The notes beneath the pieces were generated by a model. That model did not search any database. It saw only the letters and a list, made by a program, of their open reading frames with translations, and was not told where the DNA came from. A program made the translations under genes and the position numbers. Below are positions 51,336-59,270 of a DNA stretch of 64,000 bases, in pieces. Position 1 is the stretch's first letter. Every line of letters begins with the position of its first letter. Origin of the DNA: Actinoplanes sp. KI2 (GTDB taxonomy: Bacteria > Actinomycetota > Actinomycetes > Mycobacteriales > Micromonosporaceae); assembly GCF_025630775.1 (NCBI RefSeq), contig NZ_JAOSZE010000016.1:62001-126000 (forward strand), given 5' to 3'.

Positions 51336-53198
51336 ATGTTCGTCGCAACGCCTGCCACCGATGCCGCCGAGGACCGCCCGGCCCCGCCCGACACCGTTAC
51401 GGTGGTCCGGCGGCTGCGGTCCCATCTGCTCGTGGCCGTGATTGCGCTGGCCCTGGCGGTTTACCTGGTCCAAGGGCTCTGGCAGCAGCCGTACCATCAC
51501 GTCATCGCGGGCAATGTCGGCGACCAGGCGTTCTTCGAATGGGTGCTGGCGTACGGCGTGCACCTGCTCCGCGACGGCGGCGACCCGTTCTTCGCCACCG
51601 TGATGAACGCGCCGAACGGCGTCAACCTCGCCGCCAACACCTCGATCACCGCGTACGCGATCCTGTTCGCCCCCCTGACGATCCTGGCCGGCCCGCAGGT
51701 CACCTTCGCGACGGTGCTGACGCTGAACATGGCCGGCTCGGCCTTCGCCTGGTACCTGTTCTTCGACCGGTGGGTGACCCGCAACCGGCTTGCGGCCGCC
51801 GTCGCCGGGCTGTTCTGCGGGTTCGCGCCCGGCTTCGTCGCGCACGCCAACGCGCACCTCAACTGGACCGCGGGCTGGGTCGCGCCGGTCGTGCTGTGGT
51901 GGCTGTTCAAGCTGCGCGAGCCGGGTCGCTGGCTGCGTAACGGCGCGGTCCTCGGCGTACTCCTCGGCGTGTCGTTCACGGTCGCGGCCGAGGGGCTGTT
52001 CTTCACCGCGCTGGCCGGCGGCGTGTTCCTCGTCGTCTGGTCGCTGTCCCGGGCCACCCGGGCCGAGGCGCGCGCCGCGCTGCCTACCGTGCTCAAAGGG
52101 CTCGGGGTGACCGCGCTGGTGGCCGGTGCGCTGCTCGCCTATCCGCTGCACATGCACTTCTCCGGGCCGCAGACGTTCGCCGGCACCGGCTTCAACCAGC
52201 GGCACTACGCCGAGGACCTGGCCGCGTACTTCTCCTTCTCCGACCGTACGATCGCGGCTCGGGCCGGGCTGGGTGCCAACTACGCGGCCAACCCGACCGA
52301 GCAGACCTCGTTCTTCGGGCTGCCGCTGATGCTGCTGGTCATCGCCTCGTTCGTGCTGCTCTGGCGCCGGGCCGACCCGGGCCGCCGGGCGACGCTGCGG
52401 GCGCTGGCGGTCGTCGGCGGGGTGTTCCTGGTGCTCTCGCTCGGGCCGCGGTTGCATCTGTTCGGGACGGAAACCCCCATTCCCCTTCCGTACGCGTTGC
52501 TCGCGCACCTGCCGCTGTTCGACTCCGCGCTGCCGCTCCGGTTCGCGCTGGTGCTGGTCGGCGTGTTCGGCACGATCCTCGCGTTCACCGCGGACCGGCT
52601 GCTCGACCGCGACGAGGTGCCGCACCCGGCGCACGCGCCGTTCGCCGCGGCGTTCGCGTTCGCGCTGGTCCCGCTCTTCCCACTGCCGCTGCTCTGGAGC
52701 GAGCGCGCGCCCGAGCCGAAGTTCATCGCCGACGGCACCTGGCAGCGGTACGTGCCCGAGGGCGGGACGTTGAGCGCGCTGCCGTTCGCGATCAACGTGG
52801 CCGCGGACGGCCAGCGCTGGCAGGCGTACACGATGGCGCGCGGGGGACGGCAGTTCCGGATCCCGGACGGATACTTCCTCGGTCCCGATGTCGGCGGAGC
52901 CGACGAGAAGGGCCGCATCGGCGCGCCGGCCCGCCGCACCGACTGGCTGTTCCTGCGGGCCGCGCTGTACGGCTACGTCCCGGTGGTCGACAACTGGGAT
53001 CGCGCGCAGGCCCGCGCCGACTTCCAGTACTGGGGGGTCGACGCGGTCTTCCTGCCCGACGAGATCACCGGGCCGGACGGGATGCTGTACCGCTCGGCGG
53101 TCGAGAAGAGCGCGACCGAACTGCTCGGCCCGCCCGAGCGCGTCGACGACGTGCTGGTGTGGCGAATCCGTCCGGGTGTGGATCCGATCGACCGGTGA
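51336..53198 (+). CDS. large polytopic membrane protein, glycosyltransferase-C-like
   Basis: The 620-aa protein has roughly ten to eleven hydrophobic helices up to about residue 460, then a soluble extracytoplasmic domain of about 160 residues. The topology and the periplasmic loop after the first helix (YHHVIAGNVGDQAFFEWVLA) resemble GT-C lipid-sugar-dependent transferases, where an acidic residue in that loop is catalytic; Asp/Glu are present here. The donor and acceptor are unknown. The gene is positioned between the SDR gene and lipB. Confidence 0.7.
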   Translation: MFVATPATDAAEDRPAPPDTVTVVRRLRSHLLVAVIALALAVYLVQGLWQQPYHHVIAGNVGDQAFFEWVLAYGVHLLRDGGDPFFATVMNAPNGVNLAANTSITAYAILFAPLTILAGPQVTFATVLTLNMAGSAFAWYLFFDRWVTRNRLAAAVAGLFCGFAPGFVAHANAHLNWTAGWVAPVVLWWLFKLREPGRWLRNGAVLGVLLGVSFTVAAEGLFFTALAGGVFLVVWSLSRATRAEARAALPTVLKGLGVTALVAGALLAYPLHMHFSGPQTFAGTGFNQRHYAEDLAAYFSFSDRTIAARAGLGANYAANPTEQTSFFGLPLMLLVIASFVLLWRRADPGRRATLRALAVVGGVFLVLSLGPRLHLFGTETPIPLPYALLAHLPLFDSALPLRFALVLVGVFGTILAFTADRLLDRDEVPHPAHAPFAAAFAFALVPLFPLPLLWSERAPEPKFIADGTWQRYVPEGGTLSALPFAINVAADGQRWQAYTMARGGRQFRIPDGYFLGPDVGGADEKGRIGAPARRTDWLFLRAALYGYVPVVDNWDRAQARADFQYWGVDAVFLPDEITGPDGMLYRSAVEKSATELLGPPERVDDVLVWRIRPGVDPIDR

Positions 53199-53207
53199 CG
53201 CCGGGGT

Positions 53208-53213
53208 TATGTT
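53208..53213 (+). promoter_or_regulatory. -10-like TANNNT box, leaderless start of lipB
   Basis: TATGTT ends 7 nt before GTG 53221. The in-frame ATG at 53209 would lie inside the box, so the GTG is preferred. Confidence 0.45.
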
Positions 53214-53220
53214 GGGGGGC

Positions 53221-53853
53221 GTGACATCCTCCACGCTCACCGTGCTGCGTCCCGGCCTGGTCGACTACCGTGAGGCCTGGGCCGAGCAGCGCCGCCTGCA
53301 CGACGCCGTGGTGGCGGGCGACCAGCCCGACACCATCCTGCTGCTGGAGCACCCCAGCGTCTTCACCGCCGGCAAGCGCACCGAGCCCGCCGACCGCCCG
53401 ATCGACGGCACCCCGGTGGTCGACGTCGACCGCGGCGGCAAGATCACCTGGCACGGTCCCGGACAGCTGGTCGGCTACCCGATCCTCCGCCTGCCCGACC
53501 CGGTCGACGTGGTCGCCTACGTGCGCCGCACCGAGCAACTGCTGATCGACGTGTGCGCCGAGCTCGGTGTCGCCGCCGACCGGGTCGAGGGTCGCAGCGG
53601 CGCCTGGGTGCGCGCCGACGACCGCGGGCCGGACCGCAAGATCGCCGCGATCGGCATCCGGGTCGCCCGCGGGGTCACCCAGCACGGCTTCGCGCTCAAC
53701 TGCGACTGCGACCTGTCGGCGTACGACCGCTTCGTGCCCTGCGGGATCCGGGATGCCGGGGTGACGTCGCTCAGCGCCGAGCTCGGCCGGCCGGTCCCGG
53801 TTGCCGAGGTGCTGCCGGTCGTCGAGCGGCACCTGCCGACGCTGTTCGGCTGA
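53221..53853 (+). CDS. lipB: octanoyl-[acyl-carrier-protein]:protein N-octanoyltransferase
   Basis: LipB moves octanoate from ACP to the lipoyl lysines of E2 and GcvH. The 210-aa sequence carries RGGKITWHGPGQLVGYPI, Lys140 in RKIAAIGIR and the thioester Cys174 in PCGIRDAGVTSL, the catalytic dyad of this family. Its targets here are the two lipoyl domains of SucB. lipA, the next step, is 2.9 kb downstream rather than adjacent. Confidence 0.95.
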   Translation: MTSSTLTVLRPGLVDYREAWAEQRRLHDAVVAGDQPDTILLLEHPSVFTAGKRTEPADRPIDGTPVVDVDRGGKITWHGPGQLVGYPILRLPDPVDVVAYVRRTEQLLIDVCAELGVAADRVEGRSGAWVRADDRGPDRKIAAIGIRVARGVTQHGFALNCDCDLSAYDRFVPCGIRDAGVTSLSAELGRPVPVAEVLPVVERHLPTLFG

Positions 53854-53863
53854 GTCGCACACC

Positions 53864-54028
53864 ATGGCTCTCTACCGGGATCCGCGGGACCGCCGGATCT
53901 TCGTGCCCAAGGAGGGCGGTGGGCTGGCGCTGAACTTCGGCCACCCCATCGCCTGGGCCATCCTGATCTGCACCACGATCATCCCGCTGGCGATCGTCGC
54001 CGCGGTCACCATCGCGGTCCTCACCTAA
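53864..54028 (+). CDS. small single-span membrane protein (54 aa), DUF5808-like
   Basis: MALYRDPRDRRIFVPKEGG precedes GLALNFGHP and one hydrophobic helix (about 29-53). Short actinobacterial proteins with a VPK...G...LNFGHP pattern plus one helix are, to my recollection, DUF5808. The gene starts 10 nt after the lipB stop and is probably co-transcribed. Function unknown. Confidence 0.65.
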   Translation: MALYRDPRDRRIFVPKEGGGLALNFGHPIAWAILICTTIIPLAIVAAVTIAVLT

Positions 54029-54046
54029 TCGCCGGACGGTCGGCCC

Positions 54047-55189
54047 TCAGCTGATCCGCCAGACCGTCAACGACCTGCCACTCGCCGGGCAGGCCAGGAA
54101 GCGCCCGGCCGCGTTGCAGCCGGACGGCGCGAACACCGGCAGCCCGCCGAGCACCCGGCCGTCGGCCGACCGAGTCACGAACGTGTGGTCGCGGTCGTAC
54201 CGCAGCAGCAGGTCACCGGCCAGCGAGCCGTGGCCCAGTTCCCGCACGACCCGGCCGGTCGCCGGATCGATCCGGGCCACCCGCTGATCGCGGGCCACCG
54301 CCAGCCCGTCCGGGTCGATCACACGCCACCGCGGGCTGTGCCAGCGCACCGCGCCGGTGGCCGGATCGAGCCCCCAGGCGCCCCGCTCGGCGGTGACGCA
54401 GATCAGGTTCCCGCACGGCCCGACCTGGTCCGGCGTGATCGGGATGCGCCAGAGCGGCGCGAGGTCGCGCAGGCGGTATGCGGCCAGGGACGTCTGCCCG
54501 TACATGTAGATCGTGTCGCCGATGATCTCCGTGGGGGCCACCCCGACCGTATCCGGCCCGGACGTGTCGACGGCCAGGTCCTTCTCGCCGGAGATCACCG
54601 AGCCGTCGACCGCCGAGTAGACCACGGCCCGCCCTTCGCCGTCGATGCCGATCACGTAGCGGTTCTCGACGTCGCCGTCGAACGTCCACGCCGACGTGGC
54701 CCGCTGCCAGAGCACGCGGCCGGTGGCGACGTCGGCCATCCGGAGCGTTCCGGACAAGTCGGCGTACGCCACCCGGTCGCCGAGAACACGGACGTAGCTC
54801 GGTCCCTGGGTTCGCCACCGCTCCCGGCCGGTGCGGGCGTCCAGGAAGGACGTCGTCGGTCGGACCACGAGCGTGCCGTCCGCCAGCGAGAGAGTGAGCG
54901 GCGACACGCCGTCCACCCGTACCGACCAACTCGGGCCGCCGGGCACGAGCGGGATAGCCGATACCCGGCCGTCCTCCCGGGCCAGGTAGATGGCGTCGGC
55001 GGTGAGCAGGGTGAACCCCGCGTCACCGGTGTTGGTCACCGCCGTCAGCTCGCCGAGCCGGGCCGGCCGCGCCGCCCCCTGCACCAACAGGGTCAGCAGC
55101 AGCACGGCCGCGAGCAGCGCCGGCCGCATCCGCCGTCGTCGGGGAGGGGCCGGCGCTGCTCGCGGCAGCACGTCGAGGTCGATCAGCAC
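54047..55189 (-). CDS. membrane-anchored PQQ-like beta-propeller protein
   Basis: The 380-aa protein has an N-terminal signal-anchor helix (about 21-42, after RRRRMRP). An extracytoplasmic beta-propeller follows, built of blades such as LDARTGRERWRTQGP, ADVATGRVLWQRA and LDPATGAVRWHSP, the PQQ_2/BamB-like repeat. CGNLIC and CNAAGRFLAC could form disulfides. It probably binds a partner protein or ligand outside the cell; no enzyme motif is seen. It begins 2 nt after the stop of the aspartyl-tRNA synthetase gene, so it is co-transcribed and would share its T-box control. Confidence 0.8.
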   Translation of the reverse strand: MLIDLDVLPRAAPAPPRRRRMRPALLAAVLLLTLLVQGAARPARLGELTAVTNTGDAGFTLLTADAIYLAREDGRVSAIPLVPGGPSWSVRVDGVSPLTLSLADGTLVVRPTTSFLDARTGRERWRTQGPSYVRVLGDRVAYADLSGTLRMADVATGRVLWQRATSAWTFDGDVENRYVIGIDGEGRAVVYSAVDGSVISGEKDLAVDTSGPDTVGVAPTEIIGDTIYMYGQTSLAAYRLRDLAPLWRIPITPDQVGPCGNLICVTAERGAWGLDPATGAVRWHSPRWRVIDPDGLAVARDQRVARIDPATGRVVRELGHGSLAGDLLLRYDRDHTFVTRSADGRVLGGLPVFAPSGCNAAGRFLACPASGRSLTVWRIS

Positions 55190-55190
55190 G

Positions 55191-56456
55191 CTAGGGCGCG
55201 ATCCGGTGCAGGTCCCGGGGGAAGGCGGTCACCTCGCGCACGTTAGCCAGCCCCAGCAACCTTGTCACCAGGCGTTCCAGGCCGATCGCCCAGCCGCCGT
55301 GCGGCGGCATCCCGTAGCGGAAACCGTCGAGATAGCCCGCGTACGGCTCGAGTGGCTCGCCCGCGGCGGTCAGCGCCGTCACGTAGTCCTCGTAGCGGTG
55401 CAGCCGCTGCCCGCCGGTCACGATCTCGAGACCGCCGAAGAGCAGGTCGAAACCGTTCGAGTACGCCGGGTCGGCCGGGTCCGGATGCGTGTAGAACGGG
55501 CGCTTGCGCATCGGGTAGCCGGTCACGTACACGAAGGCGGAGTCGTGCTCGCGCCGTGCCCACTCGCCCAGCGCCCGCTCGTAGGCCGGGGTCATGTCGC
55601 CCTCACCGGCCGGAGCGCCGGCGATCCGCAGCGCCTCGGCGAACGGCACCGCCGGAATCTCGGACGGCACCTTCGGCGTCTCCACGCCGACACTCTCCGC
55701 GATCGTCGCCATCATCACGCGCAGCGTGCTGGTCAGAGTCGCCATCACGTCGCGGTGGTCCGCGACGAAGCCCATCTCGGCGTCCAGGGATGTGTACTGG
55801 GCCAGGTGGCGGGCGGTGTCGCTGGGCTCGGCGCGGAACACGGGGCCGACCTCGAAGACCCGCTCGAAGACGCCGACCATCAACTGCTTGTAGAACTGCG
55901 GCGACTGCGCCAGGTAGCCGGGCCGTCCGAAGTAGTCGATCGCGAAGACGTCGGCGCCGGACTCGGTGGACGATCCCACGATCTTCGGTGTGTGGATCTC
56001 GACGAAGCGCTGGGCGGTCAGCGCCGTACGGAATCCGGCGGCAGCCGCGGCCGCGACCTGCAACGCCAGCCGGCGCCGCGGATGCCGCAGCGCCAGCGCG
56101 GCATGGTCGAGCTGGGTGGGCAGACTCGCGCTCAGCGCGGGTCGATGCAGCTCGAACGGCAGCGGTACGTCCACTCGCGACAGCACGTGGATCCGCGGCC
56201 CGGTGAGCTCGATCCCGCCCGGCGCCTGCTCGCTGGGCGTCACGGTGGCGGTGACCTCGACCACGCTCTCCTCGGTGAGCGCCTCGAGCTGAGCCCGGGT
56301 CTCGGGTGCCTCGACGACGACCTGGCTGAGGCCCTCGGCGTCCCGGACGATCAGGAAGGCCACCGACTTCAGCAGGCGGCGGCGATGGATCCAGCCGGCG
56401 ATGGTCACGGTCTCGTGCGCGTGCTCCGCCAGCTGGGTGGAGAGGATGCGTTGCAT
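55191..56456 (-). CDS. aspS2: aspartyl-tRNA synthetase, archaeal/eukaryal-type (class II, no bacterial insertion domain)
   Basis: The 421-aa protein has an OB-fold anticodon-binding domain (about 1-100, TVTIAGWIHRRRLLKSVAFL) and a class II core: motif 2 FEVGPVFRAEPS, SLDAEMGF, and motif 3 GGWAIGLERLV. Its length and the direct join of domains fit the archaeal (AspRS2, often non-discriminating) type; the usual bacterial AspRS is near 590 aa with a GAD insertion. ATG 56456 follows GAGGAGG by 8 nt. Its leader is an Asp-specific T-box, so it is probably made when tRNA-Asp is undercharged. It may be a back-up or drug-resistant enzyme (inference). Confidence 0.9.
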   Translation of the reverse strand: MQRILSTQLAEHAHETVTIAGWIHRRRLLKSVAFLIVRDAEGLSQVVVEAPETRAQLEALTEESVVEVTATVTPSEQAPGGIELTGPRIHVLSRVDVPLPFELHRPALSASLPTQLDHAALALRHPRRRLALQVAAAAAAGFRTALTAQRFVEIHTPKIVGSSTESGADVFAIDYFGRPGYLAQSPQFYKQLMVGVFERVFEVGPVFRAEPSDTARHLAQYTSLDAEMGFVADHRDVMATLTSTLRVMMATIAESVGVETPKVPSEIPAVPFAEALRIAGAPAGEGDMTPAYERALGEWARREHDSAFVYVTGYPMRKRPFYTHPDPADPAYSNGFDLLFGGLEIVTGGQRLHRYEDYVTALTAAGEPLEPYAGYLDGFRYGMPPHGGWAIGLERLVTRLLGLANVREVTAFPRDLHRIAP

Positions 56457-56662
56457 GGCGGGAACCTCCTCTGGTGTCTGCAACGCGGCCCCAGGGAGGT
56501 GTGGGCGAGCGGGAACCTCGCGGTGCCACCACACCTTCACGCCGGTCGAAACCGGCGCCTCTTGTCGTGCTCGGCTCAGGACTGTCTTCGCACCCGGCTG
56601 TCCGGGCCGCCATCACAGCTACGGCGGCTCTCTCGGCCGGTAGGGCGGGGTGCTACTTGGTT
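56457..56662 (-). promoter_or_regulatory. T-box riboswitch with GAC (aspartate) specifier, translational type
   Basis: Reading the minus strand: the loop-E pair AGTA (56657-56654) and GAA (56589-56587) flanks the stem GCACCC/GGGTGC. Directly after GAA comes the specifier GAC (56586-56584), followed by A. Stem I also shows AGAGAG (about 56634) and a GCCGCC/GGCGGC apical stem. Stem III is GCCGGT-TTCG-ACCGGC. The T-box core TGGCACCGCG (56528-56519) sits in an antisequestrator closed by GGTGTGG/CCACACC. ACCTCC (56500-56495) can instead pair with the Shine-Dalgarno GGAGGT (56469-56464). Uncharged tRNA-Asp should free the ribosome binding site. Confidence 0.88.
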
Positions 56663-56810
56663 CCCTCGACGCCGTTCCTATTCGATCTGTCGGACGTTAA
56701 CAGCAGGGGACCAACGGGGAAACCGAATTATCACGGCGTGAGTGACGGCGGTCACATCGTCGCCCACGTGAGCCTCGTCGCCCCTGTCTAGGCAGGAACC
56801 TATTCAGGCG

Positions 56811-56816
56811 TATTTT
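56811..56816 (+). promoter_or_regulatory. -10-like TANNNT box, leaderless start of lipA
   Basis: TATTTT ends 6 nt before GTG 56823, an unusually A/T-rich hexamer for this genome. Confidence 0.5.
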
Positions 56817-56822
56817 GGGGCT

Positions 56823-57746
56823 GTGACTATTGCTCCCGAGGGCCGCCGCATGCTGCGCATCGAAGCGCGCAACGCCGAAACTCCCATCGAGCGGAAGCCT
56901 CCGTGGATCAAGGTCAAGGCCAAGATGGGGCCCGAGTACACCCAGATGCGCGGCCTGGTGCAGAAGGAAGGCCTGCACACGGTCTGCCAGGAGGCGGGCT
57001 GCCCGAACATCTACGAGTGCTGGGAAGATCGCGAGGCGACCTTCCTGATCGGCGGTGACCAGTGCACCCGCCGGTGCGACTTCTGCCAGATCGACACGGG
57101 TAAGCCGGCCGAGTTCGACGCCGACGAGCCCCGCCGGGTCGGCGAGTCGGTGGCCACGATGGGCCTCCGCTACGCGACGGTCACCGGCGTGGCCCGCGAC
57201 GACCTGCCCGACGGCGGCGCCTGGCTGTACGCGGAGACCGTCCGCCAGATCCACCGCCTCCAGCCCGGCTGCGGCGTCGAGCTGCTGATCCCCGACTTCA
57301 ACGCCGACCCTTCGCAGCTCGCTGAGGTGTTCGGAAGCGCGCCCGAGGTGCTGGCGCACAACGTCGAGACGGTCCCGCGGATCTTCAAGCGCATCCGGCC
57401 GGGCTTCCGCTACGAGCGCTCCCTCGGCGTCATCACCCAGGCCCGGGCGGCCGGCCTGGTCACCAAGAGCAACCTGATCCTGGGCATGGGCGAGGAGCGG
57501 GCCGAGATCTCCCAGGCGCTGCGCGACCTGCACGGTGCCGGCTGCGAGCTGATAACGATCACGCAGTACCTGCGGCCGACGCCGCGGCACCACCCGGTGG
57601 AGCGGTGGGTGAAGCCGGAGGAGTTCGTCGAGCTGCGCGAGGAGGCCGAGCAGATCGGCTTTGCCGGGGTGATGAGCGGGCCGCTGGTCCGGTCGTCGTA
57701 CCGGGCCGGGCGCCTCTACCGTCAGGCCCTCGAAGCCCGCGGTTGA
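56823..57746 (+). CDS. lipA: lipoyl synthase (radical SAM)
   Basis: LipA inserts two sulfurs into octanoyl-E2/GcvH. The 307-aa sequence has the auxiliary-cluster cysteines C55, C60 and C66 (CQEAGCPNIYEC), the radical-SAM triad C81, C85 and C88 (CTRRCDFC), and the C-terminal RSSY serine ligand. All are intact. Together with LipB it lipoylates SucB. The auxiliary cluster is consumed each turnover, which ties it to the Fe-S and sulfur genes in the window. Confidence 0.96.
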   Translation: MTIAPEGRRMLRIEARNAETPIERKPPWIKVKAKMGPEYTQMRGLVQKEGLHTVCQEAGCPNIYECWEDREATFLIGGDQCTRRCDFCQIDTGKPAEFDADEPRRVGESVATMGLRYATVTGVARDDLPDGGAWLYAETVRQIHRLQPGCGVELLIPDFNADPSQLAEVFGSAPEVLAHNVETVPRIFKRIRPGFRYERSLGVITQARAAGLVTKSNLILGMGEERAEISQALRDLHGAGCELITITQYLRPTPRHHPVERWVKPEEFVELREEAEQIGFAGVMSGPLVRSSYRAGRLYRQALEARG

Positions 57747-57768
57747 TCGTTCCGCTCCTGTTCGCCCG

Positions 57769-57792
57769 ATGCCCCGGCCCACGCCGGGGCAT
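57769..57792 (+). terminator. hairpin after lipA
   Basis: ATGCCCCGGC and GCCGGGGCAT pair perfectly (10 bp) around CCAC, 22 bp past the lipA stop. Confidence 0.75.
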
Positions 57793-57936
57793 TGCCATGT
57801 CCGGGCGTGATCCTTACCACCGCCGGCCGGGGCTATGGCTCGATACTCACCCTCGGTATGACATTTCGGGCATGCGCGTTTTGGGCAAGTCGATCACGGT
57901 CTTGGCGATGCCCACCAACCGGGCCTAACCTCGATC

Positions 57937-58061
57937 AGCCGGGACAAACCAGCCCCGGCGGGGAGACGCAGACCCTGGCCGAGCTCGATCCGGTCACCGT
58001 TCCACGGCCAGGCGAGTCAGTGGTGAGACCGCCCCCACCCGAACCATGTGGGGACCACATC
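57937..58061 (+). promoter_or_regulatory. structured 5' leader of the secreted Ala/Thr-rich gene
   Basis: A TAACCT box at 57926 predicts transcription from about 57937. The following 125 nt contain CCCC-GGC-GGGG, a perfect 8-bp stem CCTGGCCG/CGGCCAGG (57974-57981, 58005-58012), and GGGACAAACC ... GACGCAGACC. That last pair superficially recalls the cyclic di-GMP-I core, but the GAAA loop is absent. It is a candidate riboregulator only. Confidence 0.3.
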
Positions 58062-59201
58062 ATGCGCCGTTTGTTGCTGATCCTCGCCGTCATGGCGACC
58101 TCCCTCGTCCTGGCCCCCTCCGCGGCGGCCACCGCCTCCCCGGCCGCCACCGCCACCACGGCCGCCACCGCCACCACGGCCGCCACCACCACGGCCGCCA
58201 CCACCACCACGGCCGCCACCACCACCACGGCCGCCACCGCCACCAGGGCTGCCACCAGCGCCGTCGCCGCGGCCGCGGCCACCACCTGCGTGTCCGCCGA
58301 GAGCGCCTCCTACCGCCACTCTTTCAACGGCCCGGCCGGCACGGTCACGATCACCGCCACCCGCCCGCTCTGCGCCGGCGAGTCCCAAACAGTCGCTCTG
58401 GCCTCGTACACCGCCGCCGGCACCCCCGGCACCGCCGCCGGCCAGTTCGTCTACGACACGGCGACCGGCAGGCTCACCGGCGGCAACCGCAGCCTGACGC
58501 TCAAAGTCGCCGTCCCCGGCTGCCTCACCCAGGTGGTCGCCTTCTTCGGCACCGCCGTCCAGACCGAGCTGACCAGCACCGGCGCCCCCTACGGCAGCGC
58601 CAAGCTGGGCAGCGCCGCCGGCCGATCGACGGGCCCGCTCTCCTGGTATGCCGGGGGCGCCGCCGCGTGCACCATGACGCCCACGGTCGCCTACACGTAC
58701 GCCTGCGACGGGACCTTCGTCGCGACCCTGGCCAACGGCGCCGGCGCCAACACTTCGGCCGTCTTCCTCACCGGGGGCCGCCGCATCCGCCTCTCCCCCG
58801 GCGGCTCCACCACGGTCAACGCCGCCGCGGGCGCCACGCTGACCGTCCGGGACAGCAGCTTCACCACCCACGTGGCGACGTGGCGGTCGCCCGCCACCGG
58901 CTGCGCCGCCGCTCCCCCGCAGGCCCCGGCCATGCCGGTGGCCCAGCCCGCGACGGCCGCGCCCACGGCCTCGCCATCGGCCTCCGCGGCCCCCGCCACC
59001 ACCGCGCCGCTCACCACCGAACCCGTCTTTGACGCACCCGCCGCCTACCCGACGTTCGCCGACAAGGCGGCGAAGGCGATCACCGCCCGGACCGGCATGG
59101 GCCTCGGCAGCGTCCTCCTGATCGCCCTGGGTGTCCTGATGGTCGGCGCCGGCATCGCGGCCATCGCCTACCTGGTCCGCCAGAATCGCAGCCACGCGTA
59201 A
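58062..59201 (+). CDS. secreted, membrane-anchored Ala/Thr-rich surface protein
   Basis: The 379-aa protein starts with a signal peptide (RRLLLILAVMATSLVLAPSA). An Ala-Thr tandem repeat (about 25-65, TTAATTTTAATTTT) is likely a glycosylated linker. A beta-rich domain with six cysteines follows (about 68-285), then a second Ala/Pro/Thr linker and a C-terminal transmembrane helix (about 347-370) ending in RQNRSHA. No LPXTG motif is present. It resembles cell-wall-displayed adhesin-like proteins of actinobacteria but belongs to no family I can name. Confidence 0.7.
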   Translation: MRRLLLILAVMATSLVLAPSAAATASPAATATTAATATTAATTTAATTTTAATTTTAATATRAATSAVAAAAATTCVSAESASYRHSFNGPAGTVTITATRPLCAGESQTVALASYTAAGTPGTAAGQFVYDTATGRLTGGNRSLTLKVAVPGCLTQVVAFFGTAVQTELTSTGAPYGSAKLGSAAGRSTGPLSWYAGGAAACTMTPTVAYTYACDGTFVATLANGAGANTSAVFLTGGRRIRLSPGGSTTVNAAAGATLTVRDSSFTTHVATWRSPATGCAAAPPQAPAMPVAQPATAAPTASPSASAAPATTAPLTTEPVFDAPAAYPTFADKAAKAITARTGMGLGSVLLIALGVLMVGAGIAAIAYLVRQNRSHA

Positions 59202-59206
59202 CCGGC

Positions 59207-59270
59207 CTCAGCCTCACCGGCCGACCAGCCCCCGCCAGGCCAGCCTCAGCCCTCACCAGGCCGGCCTCAG
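59207..59270. repeat. imperfect about 20-bp repeats between convergent stops
   Basis: CCTCAGCC(C)TCACC(A)GGCC occurs twice with small indels, and GGCCTCAG a third time. The last copy contains the LuxR-type gene's stop. Confidence 0.6.

Noticed and set aside
57937..58061. firm c-di-GMP-I riboswitch call
   Set aside because: The conserved GAAA loop and several core bases are absent; kept only as a low-confidence structured leader.
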